A stretch of DNA of 64,000 nucleotides from Mesorhizobium sp. SARCC-RB16n (GCF_008520305.1 NZ_ML703269.1:62001-126000); one strand, 5' to 3'. Counted from the stretch's first letter, positions 43,389-52,395 are shown. Notes: generated from the letters alone by a model not told the origin. Translations and numbers: made by a program.

Positions 43389-45950
43389 ATGGCAGAGTTT
43401 CCGAAAAAGGCGAAGGTCGTCATTATTGGCCTCGGCGGTATTGTCGGCGCATCGATCGCCCATCATCTGATCGAACGCGGCTGGGACGATATTGTCGGCA
43501 TCGACAAGTCGGGCATCCCGACTGATATCGGCTCGACCGCGCACGCGTCGGACTTCTGCTACACCACCAGCCACGATTTCCTGTCCTGCTGGACGACGCT
43601 CTATTCCATCGATTTCTATGAGAAGATGGGCCATTACGCGCGCGTTGGCGGCCTCGAGGTCGCCCGTGTCGGCGACGACGGCCGCATGGACGAGATCAAG
43701 CGCAAGATCGCCTCGGCCAAGGCCTTCGGCACGCGCGCCCGGCTGATCGAACCCGCCGAGATCAAGGAAAAATTCCCGCTGATCGAACAGGATCTGGTGC
43801 AGGGCGGCCTGTGGGATCCGGACGCTGGCCTCGTCATCCCGCGCTCGCAGACAGTCGCCGGCAAGCTGGTCGATCAGGCTGAAGCCTCTGGCAAGCTTAA
43901 TTCCTTCGCCAACACGCCGGCGAAGTCGCTCGTCGTCAAGGACGGCCGCATCAGTGCCGTGGTGACAGACCGCGGCACGATCGAGGCCGACTATGTGATC
44001 GTCTGTGCCGGCATCTGGGGCCGGCTGATCGCCGAAATGGTCGGCGAGGACCTGCCGGTCATGCCGATTGACCATCCGCTTACCTTCTTCGGCCCGTACA
44101 CCGAGTTTTCCGGCACCGGCAAGGAGATCGGCTGGCCGCTGCTGCGCGACCAGGGCAACTCGGCCTATATGCGCGACACAGGCGATCCCAAGACCGCCGA
44201 AGGCGGGCAGATCGAGTGGGGCTATTACGAAGAGACCAATCCGCGCCTCTGCCATCCGCGCGATCTGCTTGAGAAGGACCAGGCGCGGCTGTCGCCGTCG
44301 CAGCGCGATCTCGATATGGAGCAGATCCTGGCGCCGCTCGAGCGGGCCATGGAACTGACGCCGATCCTGGGCGAACTCGGCTATAACGAGAGCCATTCCT
44401 TCAACGGCCTGCTCCAGGTGACCGCCGACGGCGGCCCGTCGATGGGCGAAAGCCAGAAGGTGAGGGGCCTGTGGTACGCCGTTGCCATCTGGGTGAAGGA
44501 CGGCCCCGGCATGGGCAAGCTGATTGCCGACTGGATGACGGACGGCCGCACCGCGATCGACCACCACGCGATCGACTATGCGCGCTTCTATCCGCATCAG
44601 ACCAAGGAACAGTTCATCTGGGATCGTTGCACCGAGACGGCGATGAAGGTCTACAATCCGGCGGTGCACCCGCGCGAACCCTTCTCCAAGGGCCGCAACA
44701 TCAGGCGCTCGCCGTTCTGGGAACGCGAGAAAGAACTCGGCGGCTACTTCATGGAGTTGGGCGGCTGGGAGCGAGCGCATGGCTATGCCGCCAACGAGCA
44801 TCTGCTTGAGAAGTATGGCAACCGGGTTCCGGTGCGCGAGAACGAATGGGACAACCGTCACTTCTGGCGCGTCTCCAACGCAGAGCACCTGGCGATGAGC
44901 GAAGATTGCGGCATCGTCAACCTCTCGCATTTTTCGATGTATGACATTGAAGGGCCTGACCATGTCGCGCTGCTGGAATGGCTGTGCGCGGCCAAGATCG
45001 GCGGCGACAACAACATTGGCAAGGGCATCTATACCCACTTCCTCGATGAGGAAGGCATGGTGCGCGCCGACTTCACCGTGATCCGCATGGCCGACCGCTG
45101 CCGGCTGATCGATGGCGCCGACGCCGGCCCGCGCGACTTCCGTTACATGCAGCGCACGGCGCAGGATAAAGGGTTCGACGTCACCATCACCGACGTGACC
45201 GAGAAGTACGTCACCATCGGCATATGGGGGCCGAACGCCCGGACGACCTTGCAAAAGGTGGTCGAGAACCCGGATGGGCTTTCACCGGAGAATTTTCCGT
45301 TCGCGGCAATCAAGCCGGTCCGGATCGGCGGCAGGGATGTCACCGCCTTCCGCATCTCTTATGTCGGCGAGCAGGGCTGGGAGCTGCATATGCGCTACGA
45401 GGATGGTCTCGCCGTCTGGGACGCGCTGCGCTCGACCGGCGTCATGCCGTTCGGCGTCGAGACCTATGCCAACACCCGCCGCATGGAAAAGAGCCTGCGG
45501 CTGCAGAACGCCGATCTTTTGACCGAGTATAATCTGCTGGAAGCCGATCTCGCCCGTCCGAAGGTCAAGGACAACGATTTCTGCGGCAAGGCCAAGCATG
45601 TGGAGTATCGCGAACGCGCGCACCAGCCCGCCATGCTGTGCACGCTGGTGATGACCGAGAATACCGATTCCAAGGGTGTTGCCCGTTATCCGGTCGGCAT
45701 CATGCCGGTGATGGACCCCGTGAGCGGGGAAACGCTGGTCGACGAACTCGGCCGTCGCTCCTTCACCACATCGGTCGCCTATGGCCCGACGATCGGCAAG
45801 AACATCGCGCTCGCCTATTTGCCGTGGGCCTATGCCCAGGAGGGCCGCAAGCTCAAGGTCGAGTATTTCGGCGAGACCTATCCGGTTGAAGTCGCCAGCG
45901 TCGGCTACAAGCCGCTTTATGACCCGGAGAATCTCAAGCCGCGGAGCTGA
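43389..45950 (+). CDS. Divergent GcvT-fused FAD oxidoreductase (DMGDH-like, copy 3)
   Basis: An 853-residue protein with an N-terminal DAO domain, middle domain and C-terminal GcvT/GcvT_C domains (SYVGEQGWELHMRY, ETYANTRRMEKSLRLQNADLLTEYNLLEADL). The nucleotide-binding loop is GLGGIVGAS rather than the usual GGGVVG, and TDIGSTAHASDF carries H52 at the likely covalent-flavin position. It is clearly separate from the two operonic copies. Its relatives include demethylases of unknown N- or S-methyl substrates. The start at 43389 has GGAG eleven bases upstream. It is monocistronic, with a terminator at 45979-46007. Confidence 0.83.
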   Translation: MAEFPKKAKVVIIGLGGIVGASIAHHLIERGWDDIVGIDKSGIPTDIGSTAHASDFCYTTSHDFLSCWTTLYSIDFYEKMGHYARVGGLEVARVGDDGRMDEIKRKIASAKAFGTRARLIEPAEIKEKFPLIEQDLVQGGLWDPDAGLVIPRSQTVAGKLVDQAEASGKLNSFANTPAKSLVVKDGRISAVVTDRGTIEADYVIVCAGIWGRLIAEMVGEDLPVMPIDHPLTFFGPYTEFSGTGKEIGWPLLRDQGNSAYMRDTGDPKTAEGGQIEWGYYEETNPRLCHPRDLLEKDQARLSPSQRDLDMEQILAPLERAMELTPILGELGYNESHSFNGLLQVTADGGPSMGESQKVRGLWYAVAIWVKDGPGMGKLIADWMTDGRTAIDHHAIDYARFYPHQTKEQFIWDRCTETAMKVYNPAVHPREPFSKGRNIRRSPFWEREKELGGYFMELGGWERAHGYAANEHLLEKYGNRVPVRENEWDNRHFWRVSNAEHLAMSEDCGIVNLSHFSMYDIEGPDHVALLEWLCAAKIGGDNNIGKGIYTHFLDEEGMVRADFTVIRMADRCRLIDGADAGPRDFRYMQRTAQDKGFDVTITDVTEKYVTIGIWGPNARTTLQKVVENPDGLSPENFPFAAIKPVRIGGRDVTAFRISYVGEQGWELHMRYEDGLAVWDALRSTGVMPFGVETYANTRRMEKSLRLQNADLLTEYNLLEADLARPKVKDNDFCGKAKHVEYRERAHQPAMLCTLVMTENTDSKGVARYPVGIMPVMDPVSGETLVDELGRRSFTTSVAYGPTIGKNIALAYLPWAYAQEGRKLKVEYFGETYPVEVASVGYKPLYDPENLKPRS

Positions 45951-45978
45951 ATCCACGGAGAGCGGCATAACCTCTTAG

Positions 45979-46007
45979 AAAGGCCTAATTGAAAATTGGG
46001 CCTTTTT
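45979..46007 (+). terminator. Rho-independent terminator after GcvT-flavoprotein gene
   Basis: AAAGGCCTAATT (45979-45990) and AATTGGGCCTTT (45994-46005) form a 12-base stem with one G-T wobble, a 3-base loop and a T-run. It is 28 bases after the stop at 45950. Confidence 0.88.
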
Positions 46008-46061
46008 GCTTTGTTCAGTAGCGGTTATCACCTACCTTCGCGCATCGGGGAGGACGGCTAC

Positions 46062-46901
46062 TTGCGTGTCTTGGGCTGGGATAAGAAAAACAACACGCTG
46101 ATGTTCTGGCTGCGTGGGGATATTCCCGTTCGCATCTCCTGGACCTTTGCAATCCCCGCTGTCCTGCCCTTTGTCTATGAATGGCGGATAAGCCCTTCGG
46201 AGGCGATCGCCCATACGTTCATTTTTGCAGTGCTGCTGTTTCTATCGATATTCCTGCATGAGCTCGCCCATATGAGGGCCGCACGCCGGCTAGGCGTCGG
46301 AACCGACCGTATCGACCTCTACCTCTTCGGCGGCCTGACATATTTCAAACCCGCGCCAGCGCTGAAGCCGTGTCCCTACATGTGGGCTCGGATTGCCTTT
46401 GCGGGTCCTTCGACAAACATCGTTCTGGCAGTGCTATTTGCCGCGTGCAGCTATCTGGTCTTCGGCTCTTTCATCCCTCGCGATCCGTATGGGGATTGGT
46501 TGTCCGTGCCTTCGACTGGCCTGCTGGCCTTGGCACTTTGGCTTGGCCTGCTGCTGAACCTTGTCCTTTTTGGGCTCAACATGCTGCCGGCCTATCCATT
46601 GGACGGCGGCACGATCGCCAGGGATTTGCTTTCTCCGCGCCTCGGGGCACATCGCGCGGCGCTGGTTGTAGGCATCTGCGGTCTCGCTCTCTCGGTGCTT
46701 CGCTTCGCCATCATCTTGCCGGCGGCGGCTGCCGGCGTTTTGCTGTGGTTTCCCCCATCGTTCAGACCGAATTGGCGAGTTGTTCGCGGTCAGACCGGGA
46801 AGAAGCGCAAAGAACTCGCCAAAACGGGCGAAGTCAAACCGGTCGAGACCGAACCTGTCGAGTGGAGAGGCAGGGGCGGATGGCCGACTAACAAGCAGTG
46901 A
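46062..46901 (+). CDS. Site-2 protease (M50)-like zinc metalloprotease
   Basis: A 279-residue intramembrane protease homologue. HELAH (H66, E67, H70) is the zinc motif, and NMLPAYPLDGG carries the third ligand Asp. About six transmembrane segments surround them. The C-tail (about 245-279) is basic and disordered. There is no PDZ domain. The start is set by TTG at 46062, preceded by an excellent GGGGAGG site eight bases away. An in-frame ATG at 46101 lacks a site and would cut the N-terminus. It follows a terminator, so it is a separate transcript. Substrate proteins are unknown. Confidence 0.8.
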   Translation: MRVLGWDKKNNTLMFWLRGDIPVRISWTFAIPAVLPFVYEWRISPSEAIAHTFIFAVLLFLSIFLHELAHMRAARRLGVGTDRIDLYLFGGLTYFKPAPALKPCPYMWARIAFAGPSTNIVLAVLFAACSYLVFGSFIPRDPYGDWLSVPSTGLLALALWLGLLLNLVLFGLNMLPAYPLDGGTIARDLLSPRLGAHRAALVVGICGLALSVLRFAIILPAAAAGVLLWFPPSFRPNWRVVRGQTGKKRKELAKTGEVKPVETEPVEWRGRGGWPTNKQ

Positions 46902-46989
46902 CGGTGGCGGAATCCGTGCTCTCAAGAGCCCCGGTCCGTTACCGGCCTTTTTACTTTTTATGTCGGCGATTTTCGCTTAGCGTTGCGTC

Positions 46990-47838
46990 ATGTCCGCTTC
47001 CGTCCGTGCAGGTCTTCGGCTTTCGGGCGCCGCCGTCCTGGCGTTGCTTTGCGGCCTGACCACAGGATCGACCGCCGCCGAGCCGGTCGATGTCGAGTTG
47101 GTGCTGGCGGTGGACGTGTCGCTGTCCATCTCGCCGGCCGAACTCGAGATCCAGCGCCATGGCTACGCGGCGGCGCTGACAAATGACAATGTTCTGCAGG
47201 CGATCGCCGATGGCACATATGGCAAGATCGCCGTCACCTATGTCGAATGGGCCGGCACCAGCTGGCAACGCGTCATCGTGCCGTGGACAGTGATCGCAAC
47301 CCGGGCCGACGCGGAGCGGGTGGTGGCGCAATTGTCGGCCCAGCCGCCCAACAGCGCGCGGCGCACCTCGATCTCCGGTGCGCTGGAGTTCGGCAGCGAC
47401 CTTTTCGCCGAAAGCGGCTACCAGGGAACCAAGCGCGTCATCGACATTTCCGGCGACGGGCCGAACAACCAGGGCGCGCCGGTCAATCTTGTCCGCGACG
47501 GGGTGGTCAGGCAAGGCATCGTCATCAACGGTCTGCCGCTGATGACCCGAGGCGGCTTTTCCGGCGTCTACGACGTCAACGATCTCGACCGCTACTACAG
47601 CGACTGCGTCATCGGCGGCCCCGGCGCCTTCATGATCCCGGTGAACGACTGGACACAATTTCCCGAAGCCATCCGCCGCAAGCTTGTGCTTGAGCTTGCC
47701 GGTCCGGCGTCGCGCCAATGGGCGGCGGAGGAGGCGGACCATCCGCCAGTGGTGCTGGCACAGGACAAGCCCGTCACCGACTGCCAGGTCGGCGAGAAAA
47801 TGTGGCGCAACCGCAACTGGATGCCCGACAACAGATAG
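46990..47838 (+). CDS. DUF1194 secreted vWA-like protein
   Basis: A 282-residue protein with a signal peptide (about 1-29). The DUF1194 fold resembles a von Willebrand A domain. The metal site DVSLS (about 42-46, DxSxS) and RTSISGALEFGSDLF and VIDISGDGPNNQG supply MIDAS-type residues. The family is common in alphaproteobacteria, periplasmic and uncharacterised. It stands alone between the protease and a second ABC operon. Confidence 0.87.
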   Translation: MSASVRAGLRLSGAAVLALLCGLTTGSTAAEPVDVELVLAVDVSLSISPAELEIQRHGYAAALTNDNVLQAIADGTYGKIAVTYVEWAGTSWQRVIVPWTVIATRADAERVVAQLSAQPPNSARRTSISGALEFGSDLFAESGYQGTKRVIDISGDGPNNQGAPVNLVRDGVVRQGIVINGLPLMTRGGFSGVYDVNDLDRYYSDCVIGGPGAFMIPVNDWTQFPEAIRRKLVLELAGPASRQWAAEEADHPPVVLAQDKPVTDCQVGEKMWRNRNWMPDNR

Positions 47839-47952
47839 AGCAATCCCAAACGGTCTGCCCCTGTTTTCCAAGCCGCCAACACGTTCCTGTTGATTGACAA
47901 GCCCATCGGCCTCTGTGAACAATTTCGCCCAGAGAAAACAAGGGGAACTGAC

Positions 47953-48903
47953 ATGAACAGGATAACCGTATTTGCCGCGACATTGACACTTGCCGCGGGC
48001 ATGTCCGCGCCGGCGATGGCCGCCACCTCACTCACCATCGGCATCAGCGGCTGGACCGGATTCGCGCCGCTGACGCTCGCCAAGCAGGCAGGGCTGTTCG
48101 AGAAGCATGGCCTCGACGTGACCTTGAAGAAGGTGCCGCAGGCCAGCCGTCCGCTCGCCATCGCCAGCGGCGACCTGCAATGCGCCGCCACCACGGTCGA
48201 GACCTGGCTGGTCTGGAACGCCAGCGGGGTGACCACCAAGCAGATTTTTCAGCTCGACAAATCCTATGGCGCCGACGGTATCGTCGTGCGCAACGACATC
48301 AAAACCGTCGCCGATCTCAAGGGCAAGACCGTCGCCTCCTCGGCGCCAGGCACGTCGCCCTATTTCCTGCTCGCCTGGGTGCTGAACAAGAACGGCATGT
48401 CGACCAAGGACGTGACGGTCGTCAATCTCGAGCCTGATGCGGCGGCGCAAGCCTTTCTGGCTGGCCAGAACGATGCGGCGGTCACTTATGAGCCGTTCCT
48501 TTCGGCCGTGCGCGACAAGGCCGACCAGGGACATATTCTGGCGACCACGCTCGACTATCCGATGGTTCTCGACACGGTCGGCTGCACGCCCGAATTCCTC
48601 AAGGCCAATCCCGACGCCGCCAAGGCGCTTGCCGACAGCTATTTCGACGCGCTCGACCTGATCAAGAAGGATCCGCAGAGATCCTACGAGATCATGGGCG
48701 CCGACGTGAAACAGTCGGCCAAGGAATTCGAGGATTCGGCGAAGTACCTGAAATGGGCCGACAAGGCTGAGAACAAGCAGTTCTTCACCAAGGAATTCCA
48801 GGATTTTTCCAAGACCGCGGGTGCACTGCTGCTGCAGATGGGGCTGATCAAGGAGGCGCCCGACGTCGCCACGCTGGCCGACACCAGCGCCGTGGCGAAT
48901 TGA
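47953..48903 (+). CDS. ABC transporter substrate-binding protein, NitT/TauT (SsuA-like)
   Basis: A 316-residue periplasmic protein. A Sec signal (about 1-24, ending AMAAT) is followed by TIGISGWTGFAPLTLAKQAGLFEKHGLDVTL, the NitT/TauT binding-protein signature. IASGDLQCAATTVETWLVWNASG and FLAGQNDAAVTYEPFLSAVRDK continue the fold. The class binds nitrate, taurine, sulfonates or small amines; the ligand is unknown. The start at 47953 has AAGGGGA. It leads a three-gene operon with the permease and ATPase. Confidence 0.88.
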   Translation: MNRITVFAATLTLAAGMSAPAMAATSLTIGISGWTGFAPLTLAKQAGLFEKHGLDVTLKKVPQASRPLAIASGDLQCAATTVETWLVWNASGVTTKQIFQLDKSYGADGIVVRNDIKTVADLKGKTVASSAPGTSPYFLLAWVLNKNGMSTKDVTVVNLEPDAAAQAFLAGQNDAAVTYEPFLSAVRDKADQGHILATTLDYPMVLDTVGCTPEFLKANPDAAKALADSYFDALDLIKKDPQRSYEIMGADVKQSAKEFEDSAKYLKWADKAENKQFFTKEFQDFSKTAGALLLQMGLIKEAPDVATLADTSAVAN

Positions 48904-48971
48904 CGGTTCAACCCTTGAGCATCGTGCGGTGGCGCAGAGCGCCGCCGCCTTCCCGCTGACAAAGGACGAAG

Positions 48972-49745
48972 ATGCGCCCCTTGCATCCTGTCTCACCGAG
49001 CCTGCGAACGGTGCTCGGCATTTCCTTCTTCGTGCTGTTCGTGGCCTTCTGGGCCTGGATCACGCTTGGCGGCCACGTCAATCGCATCTTCCTCGCCGAT
49101 CCGCTGTCGATGCTGCGGGATGGCTGGCGGCTGCTGGTCGAGGACCGTTTCTGGCTCGACATACTGATCACCATCTGGCGTGTCTTCGGCGGCTTTGTGC
49201 TAGCCTCGGTCGTCGCCGTGCCGCTCGGCATCGCCATGGGCGCCTGGAAGCCGGTGGAAGCGTTTCTGGAGCCCTTCGTCTCCTTCGCCCGATACCTGCC
49301 GGCCTCGGCTTTCATTCCGCTGCTGATCCTGTGGGCGGGCATTGGCGAGCTGGAAAAACTGCTCGTCATTTTCGTTGGCTCGGTGTTCCAGATCATCCTG
49401 ATCATTGCCGTCAAGGTCGGGTCCACGCGGCGCGATCTGGTAGAGGCCGCCTATACGCTGGGCTCGACCAACAATGGCATTGTCAGGCGGGTCATCATGC
49501 CGGCCAATGCGCCTGAAATCGCCGAGACGCTGCGGCTGGTGCTTGGCTGGGCCTGGACCTATGTCATCGTTGCCGAGCTGATCGGCTCGTCCTCCGGCAT
49601 CGGCTATATGATCATCAACAGCCAATCGCGGCTGGCGACCGGTCAGATCATCTTCGGCATCATCGTCATCGGTCTGATCGGGCTGTTGTCCGATTTCGCC
49701 TTCAAGGCGTTCAACCGCTGGCTCTTTCCATGGAGCCTGGCATGA
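48972..49745 (+). CDS. ABC transporter permease, NitT/TauT family
   Basis: A 257-residue membrane protein with about six helices. The EAA coupling loop is RDLVEAAYTLGSTNNGIVRRVIMPANAPEIAETLRLVLGWAW. The start at 48972 has a weak upstream GGACGAAG. It lies 68 bases after the binding-protein gene. The stop overlaps the ATPase start by four bases (49742-49745). Confidence 0.9.
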   Translation: MRPLHPVSPSLRTVLGISFFVLFVAFWAWITLGGHVNRIFLADPLSMLRDGWRLLVEDRFWLDILITIWRVFGGFVLASVVAVPLGIAMGAWKPVEAFLEPFVSFARYLPASAFIPLLILWAGIGELEKLLVIFVGSVFQIILIIAVKVGSTRRDLVEAAYTLGSTNNGIVRRVIMPANAPEIAETLRLVLGWAWTYVIVAELIGSSSGIGYMIINSQSRLATGQIIFGIIVIGLIGLLSDFAFKAFNRWLFPWSLA

Positions 49746-50527
49746 GCAAGCTTCTTATCGAGGGCGTTTCGCGCACCTTTGCCGGCGTGCGGGGCGGAGA
49801 GCCGGTCAGGGCGCTGATGCCGGTGGATCTTGCCGTTGCGGCCAATGATTTTATCACCATCCTGGGGCCCTCGGGTTGCGGAAAGTCGACACTGTTGAGG
49901 ATCGTCGCCGGTCTGGAGGCGCCAAGCGAAGGCCGCGTTCTGCTCGACGGCAAGCCGGTGACGAGACCCGGGCCGGACCGCGGCATGGTCTTTCAGTCCT
50001 ACACGCTGTTTCCCTGGCTGACGGTCGCCGAAAACATCGCCTTCGGCCTGCGCGAACGCGGCATGGCCGAAGAGGAGAGGGACGGGATCGTTGCCTCCTA
50101 TGTCGATCTCGTTGGGCTGAAGGGATTCGAGAACCATTGGCCGAAGCAGCTTTCCGGCGGCATGCAGCAGCGTACGGCGATCGCCCGCGCGCTGGCCAAC
50201 GATCCGGACATCCTGTTGCTGGATGAACCGTTCGGAGCCCTCGACAACCAGACGCGCGGGCTGATGCAGGAATTGCTGCTCGGCATATGGGAACGGCGCA
50301 AGAAGACGGTGCTGTTCGTCACCCATGACATCGAGGAGGCGATCTTCATGGCCTCGCGGGTCATCGTGATGACGGCGCGGCCCGGCCACATCAAGTCGGA
50401 TGTCGCCATCGACCTGCCGCATCCCCGCCATTACACGCTGAAGACCAGTCCGGAATTCTCTGCGTTGAAGGCTAGGCTGACCGAGGACATCCGCGTCGAG
50501 GCGATGCGGACCGCGGACGTGCACTAG
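49742..50527 (+). CDS. ABC transporter ATP-binding protein, NitT/TauT family
   Basis: A 261-residue ATPase: Walker A GPSGCGKST, Q-loop VFQSYTLFPWL, signature LSGGMQQRTAIARALA, Walker B ILLLDEPFGALD, switch FVTHDIEEA. It completes the importer encoded from 47953. Its gene ends 36 bases from the stop of the convergent AraC-family gene. With a GbdR-like regulator beside it, a quaternary-amine or related ligand is possible, but this is only neighbourhood evidence. Confidence 0.92.
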   Translation: MSKLLIEGVSRTFAGVRGGEPVRALMPVDLAVAANDFITILGPSGCGKSTLLRIVAGLEAPSEGRVLLDGKPVTRPGPDRGMVFQSYTLFPWLTVAENIAFGLRERGMAEEERDGIVASYVDLVGLKGFENHWPKQLSGGMQQRTAIARALANDPDILLLDEPFGALDNQTRGLMQELLLGIWERRKKTVLFVTHDIEEAIFMASRVIVMTARPGHIKSDVAIDLPHPRHYTLKTSPEFSALKARLTEDIRVEAMRTADVH

Positions 50528-50563
50528 CCGCTCAGGGCTCGATCATCAGCGCGTATGGTTGGA

Positions 50564-51577
50564 TCAGGCGGCCAGCAATTGCTTGCGGTCGACGCGCTCC
50601 TGCTGCGGCGAGCGGGCATAGAGCTCGCGGTAGCATTTGGAGAAATGCGAGGCGGAGACGAAGCCGCAGGCGACCGCGACCTCGACCACCGGCATCGACG
50701 ACTGGATCAAGAGATGGCGGGCGCGATCGAGGCGGATTTCGAGATAGTATCGGGCAGGAGAGCGTCCCATCTCGGTCCGGAACAGGCGCTCGATCTGGCG
50801 GCGCGACAGGTCGACATGGTCGGCGATCTCGATCAGCGATAGCGGCTCGGACAGGTTGGCCTCCATCAGCTCGATGATGGTCAGCACCTTCGAATTCTGC
50901 ACGCCGAGGCGAGCGCGCAGCGGCAGGCGCTGGCGGTCGGTCGGGCTGCGCACGCGGTCGGTCAGCACCTGCTCGCACACGCGGTTGACGAGATTCTCGT
51001 CGAAATCGTCGCCGATCAGCTTCAGCATCATGTCGAGCGCGGCGGTGCCGCCGGCGCAGGTATAGGTGTTCTGGTCGATCTCGAACAGGTCGGCAAAGAC
51101 ATTGGCCTTCGGGAAGGCCTCGGAAAAGCCCGGCAGGTTTTCCCAATGGATGGCGCAGCGCTTGTTCGACAATAGGCCAGCAGCGGCCAGGATATGCGCA
51201 CCGGTACACAGGCCACCCACCGCGACGCCGCGATTGTATTCCTCGCGCAGCCAGGCAAAGGCCGACTTGTTCTGGTAGCGCTCGACATTGATGCCGCTGC
51301 AGACGATGGCCATGTTAGGGCGATCCGGCCCAGCCATCTTCTTGCGTTCCTCTTCCAGCGAGGTGTTGACGGCACATTCGACGCCGTTGGAGGCGCGCAC
51401 CGGTTTCCCGTCGATGCTGGCAAGGCGCCAGCGATAGGCCTCATAGCCGAGCATCCGATTGGCGGAGCGCAGCGGGTCCAGCGCGGTCGCAAAAGCGATC
51501 ATGGTGAAATCGGGAACTAGGAAGAACACAAACGATCGCTTGATCGGATGCTTGACGGCGTTCACGGGGAACCTCAT
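50564..51577 (-). CDS. GlxA/GbdR/CdhR-type AraC-family regulator
   Basis: A 337-residue protein. An N-terminal DJ-1/PfpI-like ligand domain (about 14-195) has GVAVGGLCTGAHILAAAGLL with the conserved Cys (C124) and CAIHWENLPGFSEAFP. A C-terminal AraC HTH domain (about 230-330) contains LIEIADHVDLSRRQIERLFRTEMGRSPARYYLEIRLDRARHLL. This is the architecture of GbdR and CdhR, which activate glycine betaine and carnitine catabolism in Pseudomonas. Similarity runs through the whole length, but which ligand is sensed here is not shown. The start at 51577 has a weak ribosome site. A perfect palindrome TTTGCGAC-ATGG-GTCGCAAA lies about 100 bases upstream. Confidence 0.87.
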   Translation of the reverse strand: MRFPVNAVKHPIKRSFVFFLVPDFTMIAFATALDPLRSANRMLGYEAYRWRLASIDGKPVRASNGVECAVNTSLEEERKKMAGPDRPNMAIVCSGINVERYQNKSAFAWLREEYNRGVAVGGLCTGAHILAAAGLLSNKRCAIHWENLPGFSEAFPKANVFADLFEIDQNTYTCAGGTAALDMMLKLIGDDFDENLVNRVCEQVLTDRVRSPTDRQRLPLRARLGVQNSKVLTIIELMEANLSEPLSLIEIADHVDLSRRQIERLFRTEMGRSPARYYLEIRLDRARHLLIQSSMPVVEVAVACGFVSASHFSKCYRELYARSPQQERVDRKQLLAA

Positions 51578-51671
51578 CTGGCCATGACGCGAACAGGATG
51601 TCGCGAATAGCATAGCGTCATCAGGAAAAATCATTCCTGTCAATCGGCTAGGCGGCTTTAGCAAGATTAAA

Positions 51672-51691
51672 TTTGCGACATGGGTCGCAAA
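51672..51691. promoter_or_regulatory. Perfect palindrome TTTGCGAC-N4-GTCGCAAA, candidate operator
   Basis: Eight-base arms around ATGG, about 100 bases upstream of the GbdR-like gene. Seventeen of its bases (51675-51691, GCGACATGGGTCGCAAA) recur exactly, on the other strand, at 60895-60911 upstream of the corrinoid/THF operon. A shared transcription factor site is likely; autoregulation by the adjacent AraC-family protein is the simplest explanation. Confidence 0.7.
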
Positions 51692-51862
51692 TGGGCAATC
51701 GCCGCGCGGGGCTGCTCAAACCAGGCCACCGTCAGGTTGTGAAAAGGTGGTGGAAGCGCAACAAGACAAACGCCGCCTCGGCGGAACCGAAGCGGCGGCA
51801 GTCAACTCTGAAGCCGTGGCAGGGAGCACGGCTCTGGAGGTATCTTGTATTTTCTATTTCAC

Positions 51863-51904
51863 GCAGTTCCGGACGGAAAACCGTTACACACTTCCTGGAA
51901 CTGC
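51863..51904. repeat. Mesorhizobium-type palindromic repeat
   Basis: GCAGTTCC (51863-51870) and GGAACTGC (51897-51904) flank GGACGGAAAACCG. The whole is a recognisable dispersed rhizobial intergenic element. It lies just past the stop of a 44-residue minus-strand reading frame and could serve as its terminator. Confidence 0.6.
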
Positions 51905-51910
51905 TTTCAT

Positions 51911-52045
51911 TCAGGCGACGAAGCCTAGGCGCGCCGCAGCCATGGCGCCGGTCTGGCCAGGCATGGTGTTGGCAAGACGCTGGCGCTCGAGAGCGGTGGT
52001 CAGGTTCATTTCGCGGCGGGCGAAGAGGCGGGCAAAAAGCTTCAT
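51911..52045 (-). CDS. Possible small basic protein, 44 residues
   Basis: This frame begins ATG at 52045 with GGAG seven bases upstream and ends at 51911. The product begins MKLFARLFARREMNLTTALE and is rich in Arg and Ala, with no signal peptide or known domain. A good ribosome site, an AT-rich upstream region and a palindromic repeat right after the stop make it a credible gene. It is in the same neighbourhood as two DUF1127 genes, which encode similarly small basic proteins, but it lacks that domain. Confidence 0.5.
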   Translation of the reverse strand: MKLFARLFARREMNLTTALERQRLANTMPGQTGAMAAARLGFVA

Positions 52046-52341
52046 GATCATCTCCAATCGGTTGCTCAGACGGGTCGCCTTCGCTTGATGGAGTGGGGCA
52101 GCTCGTTTGCTGACGGGGATATAGGCTTGTGTAAGCAGAAACTAAATCGCAAAAGCGAAGCGCTTGATATGAAAAGCGACACCGAATGCGACAGATTTGG
52201 GCAGGCTATAGCCAATATGCCCAATATTTACGAATATTTACAGCTGGTTAGCTTCAAAAACGAGCTGCTATGCGGCTTGCTCATATGCGCCATGCAGCGG
52301 CGGCATGGCTCCTGAGTTCGTTTGAATACAAATAAAATAGA
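52046..52341. other. AT-rich intergenic region, no clear gene
   Basis: About 300 bases of lower GC than the surroundings. It contains repeated AATATTTACGAATATTTAC (about 52224-52243). It probably carries the promoter of the 44-residue frame. A 76-codon plus-strand frame at 52085-52315 lacks a convincing start and composition and is not called. Confidence 0.4.
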
Positions 52342-52376
52342 GAAGGCCTGCCGGGCGGGTTGCGCGGCAGGCCTTC
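52342..52376 (-). terminator. Rho-independent terminator after DUF1127 gene
   Basis: GAAGGCCTGCCG and CGGCAGGCCTTC (12-base perfect arms) end 20 bases after the stop of the minus-strand DUF1127 gene. On that strand the stem is followed by CTCTATTTTATTT. Confidence 0.88.
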
Positions 52377-52395
52377 AGCACGGGGTACACACGAT

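Noticed and set aside
43194-45254. 686-codon minus-strand open frame
   Set aside because: It is the antisense of the GcvT flavoprotein gene. The His/Arg/Asp-rich composition is typical of a high-GC shadow frame, with no domain.
46931-46952. Possible terminator after the site-2 protease gene
   Set aside because: CCGGT/ACCGG is only a five-base stem with a five-base loop, too weak to call despite a T-run.
52085-52315. 76-codon plus-strand frame in the AT-rich gap
   Set aside because: No ribosome site, atypical codon use and no recognisable family. Its Met at residue 29 was considered as an alternative start and also lacked support.
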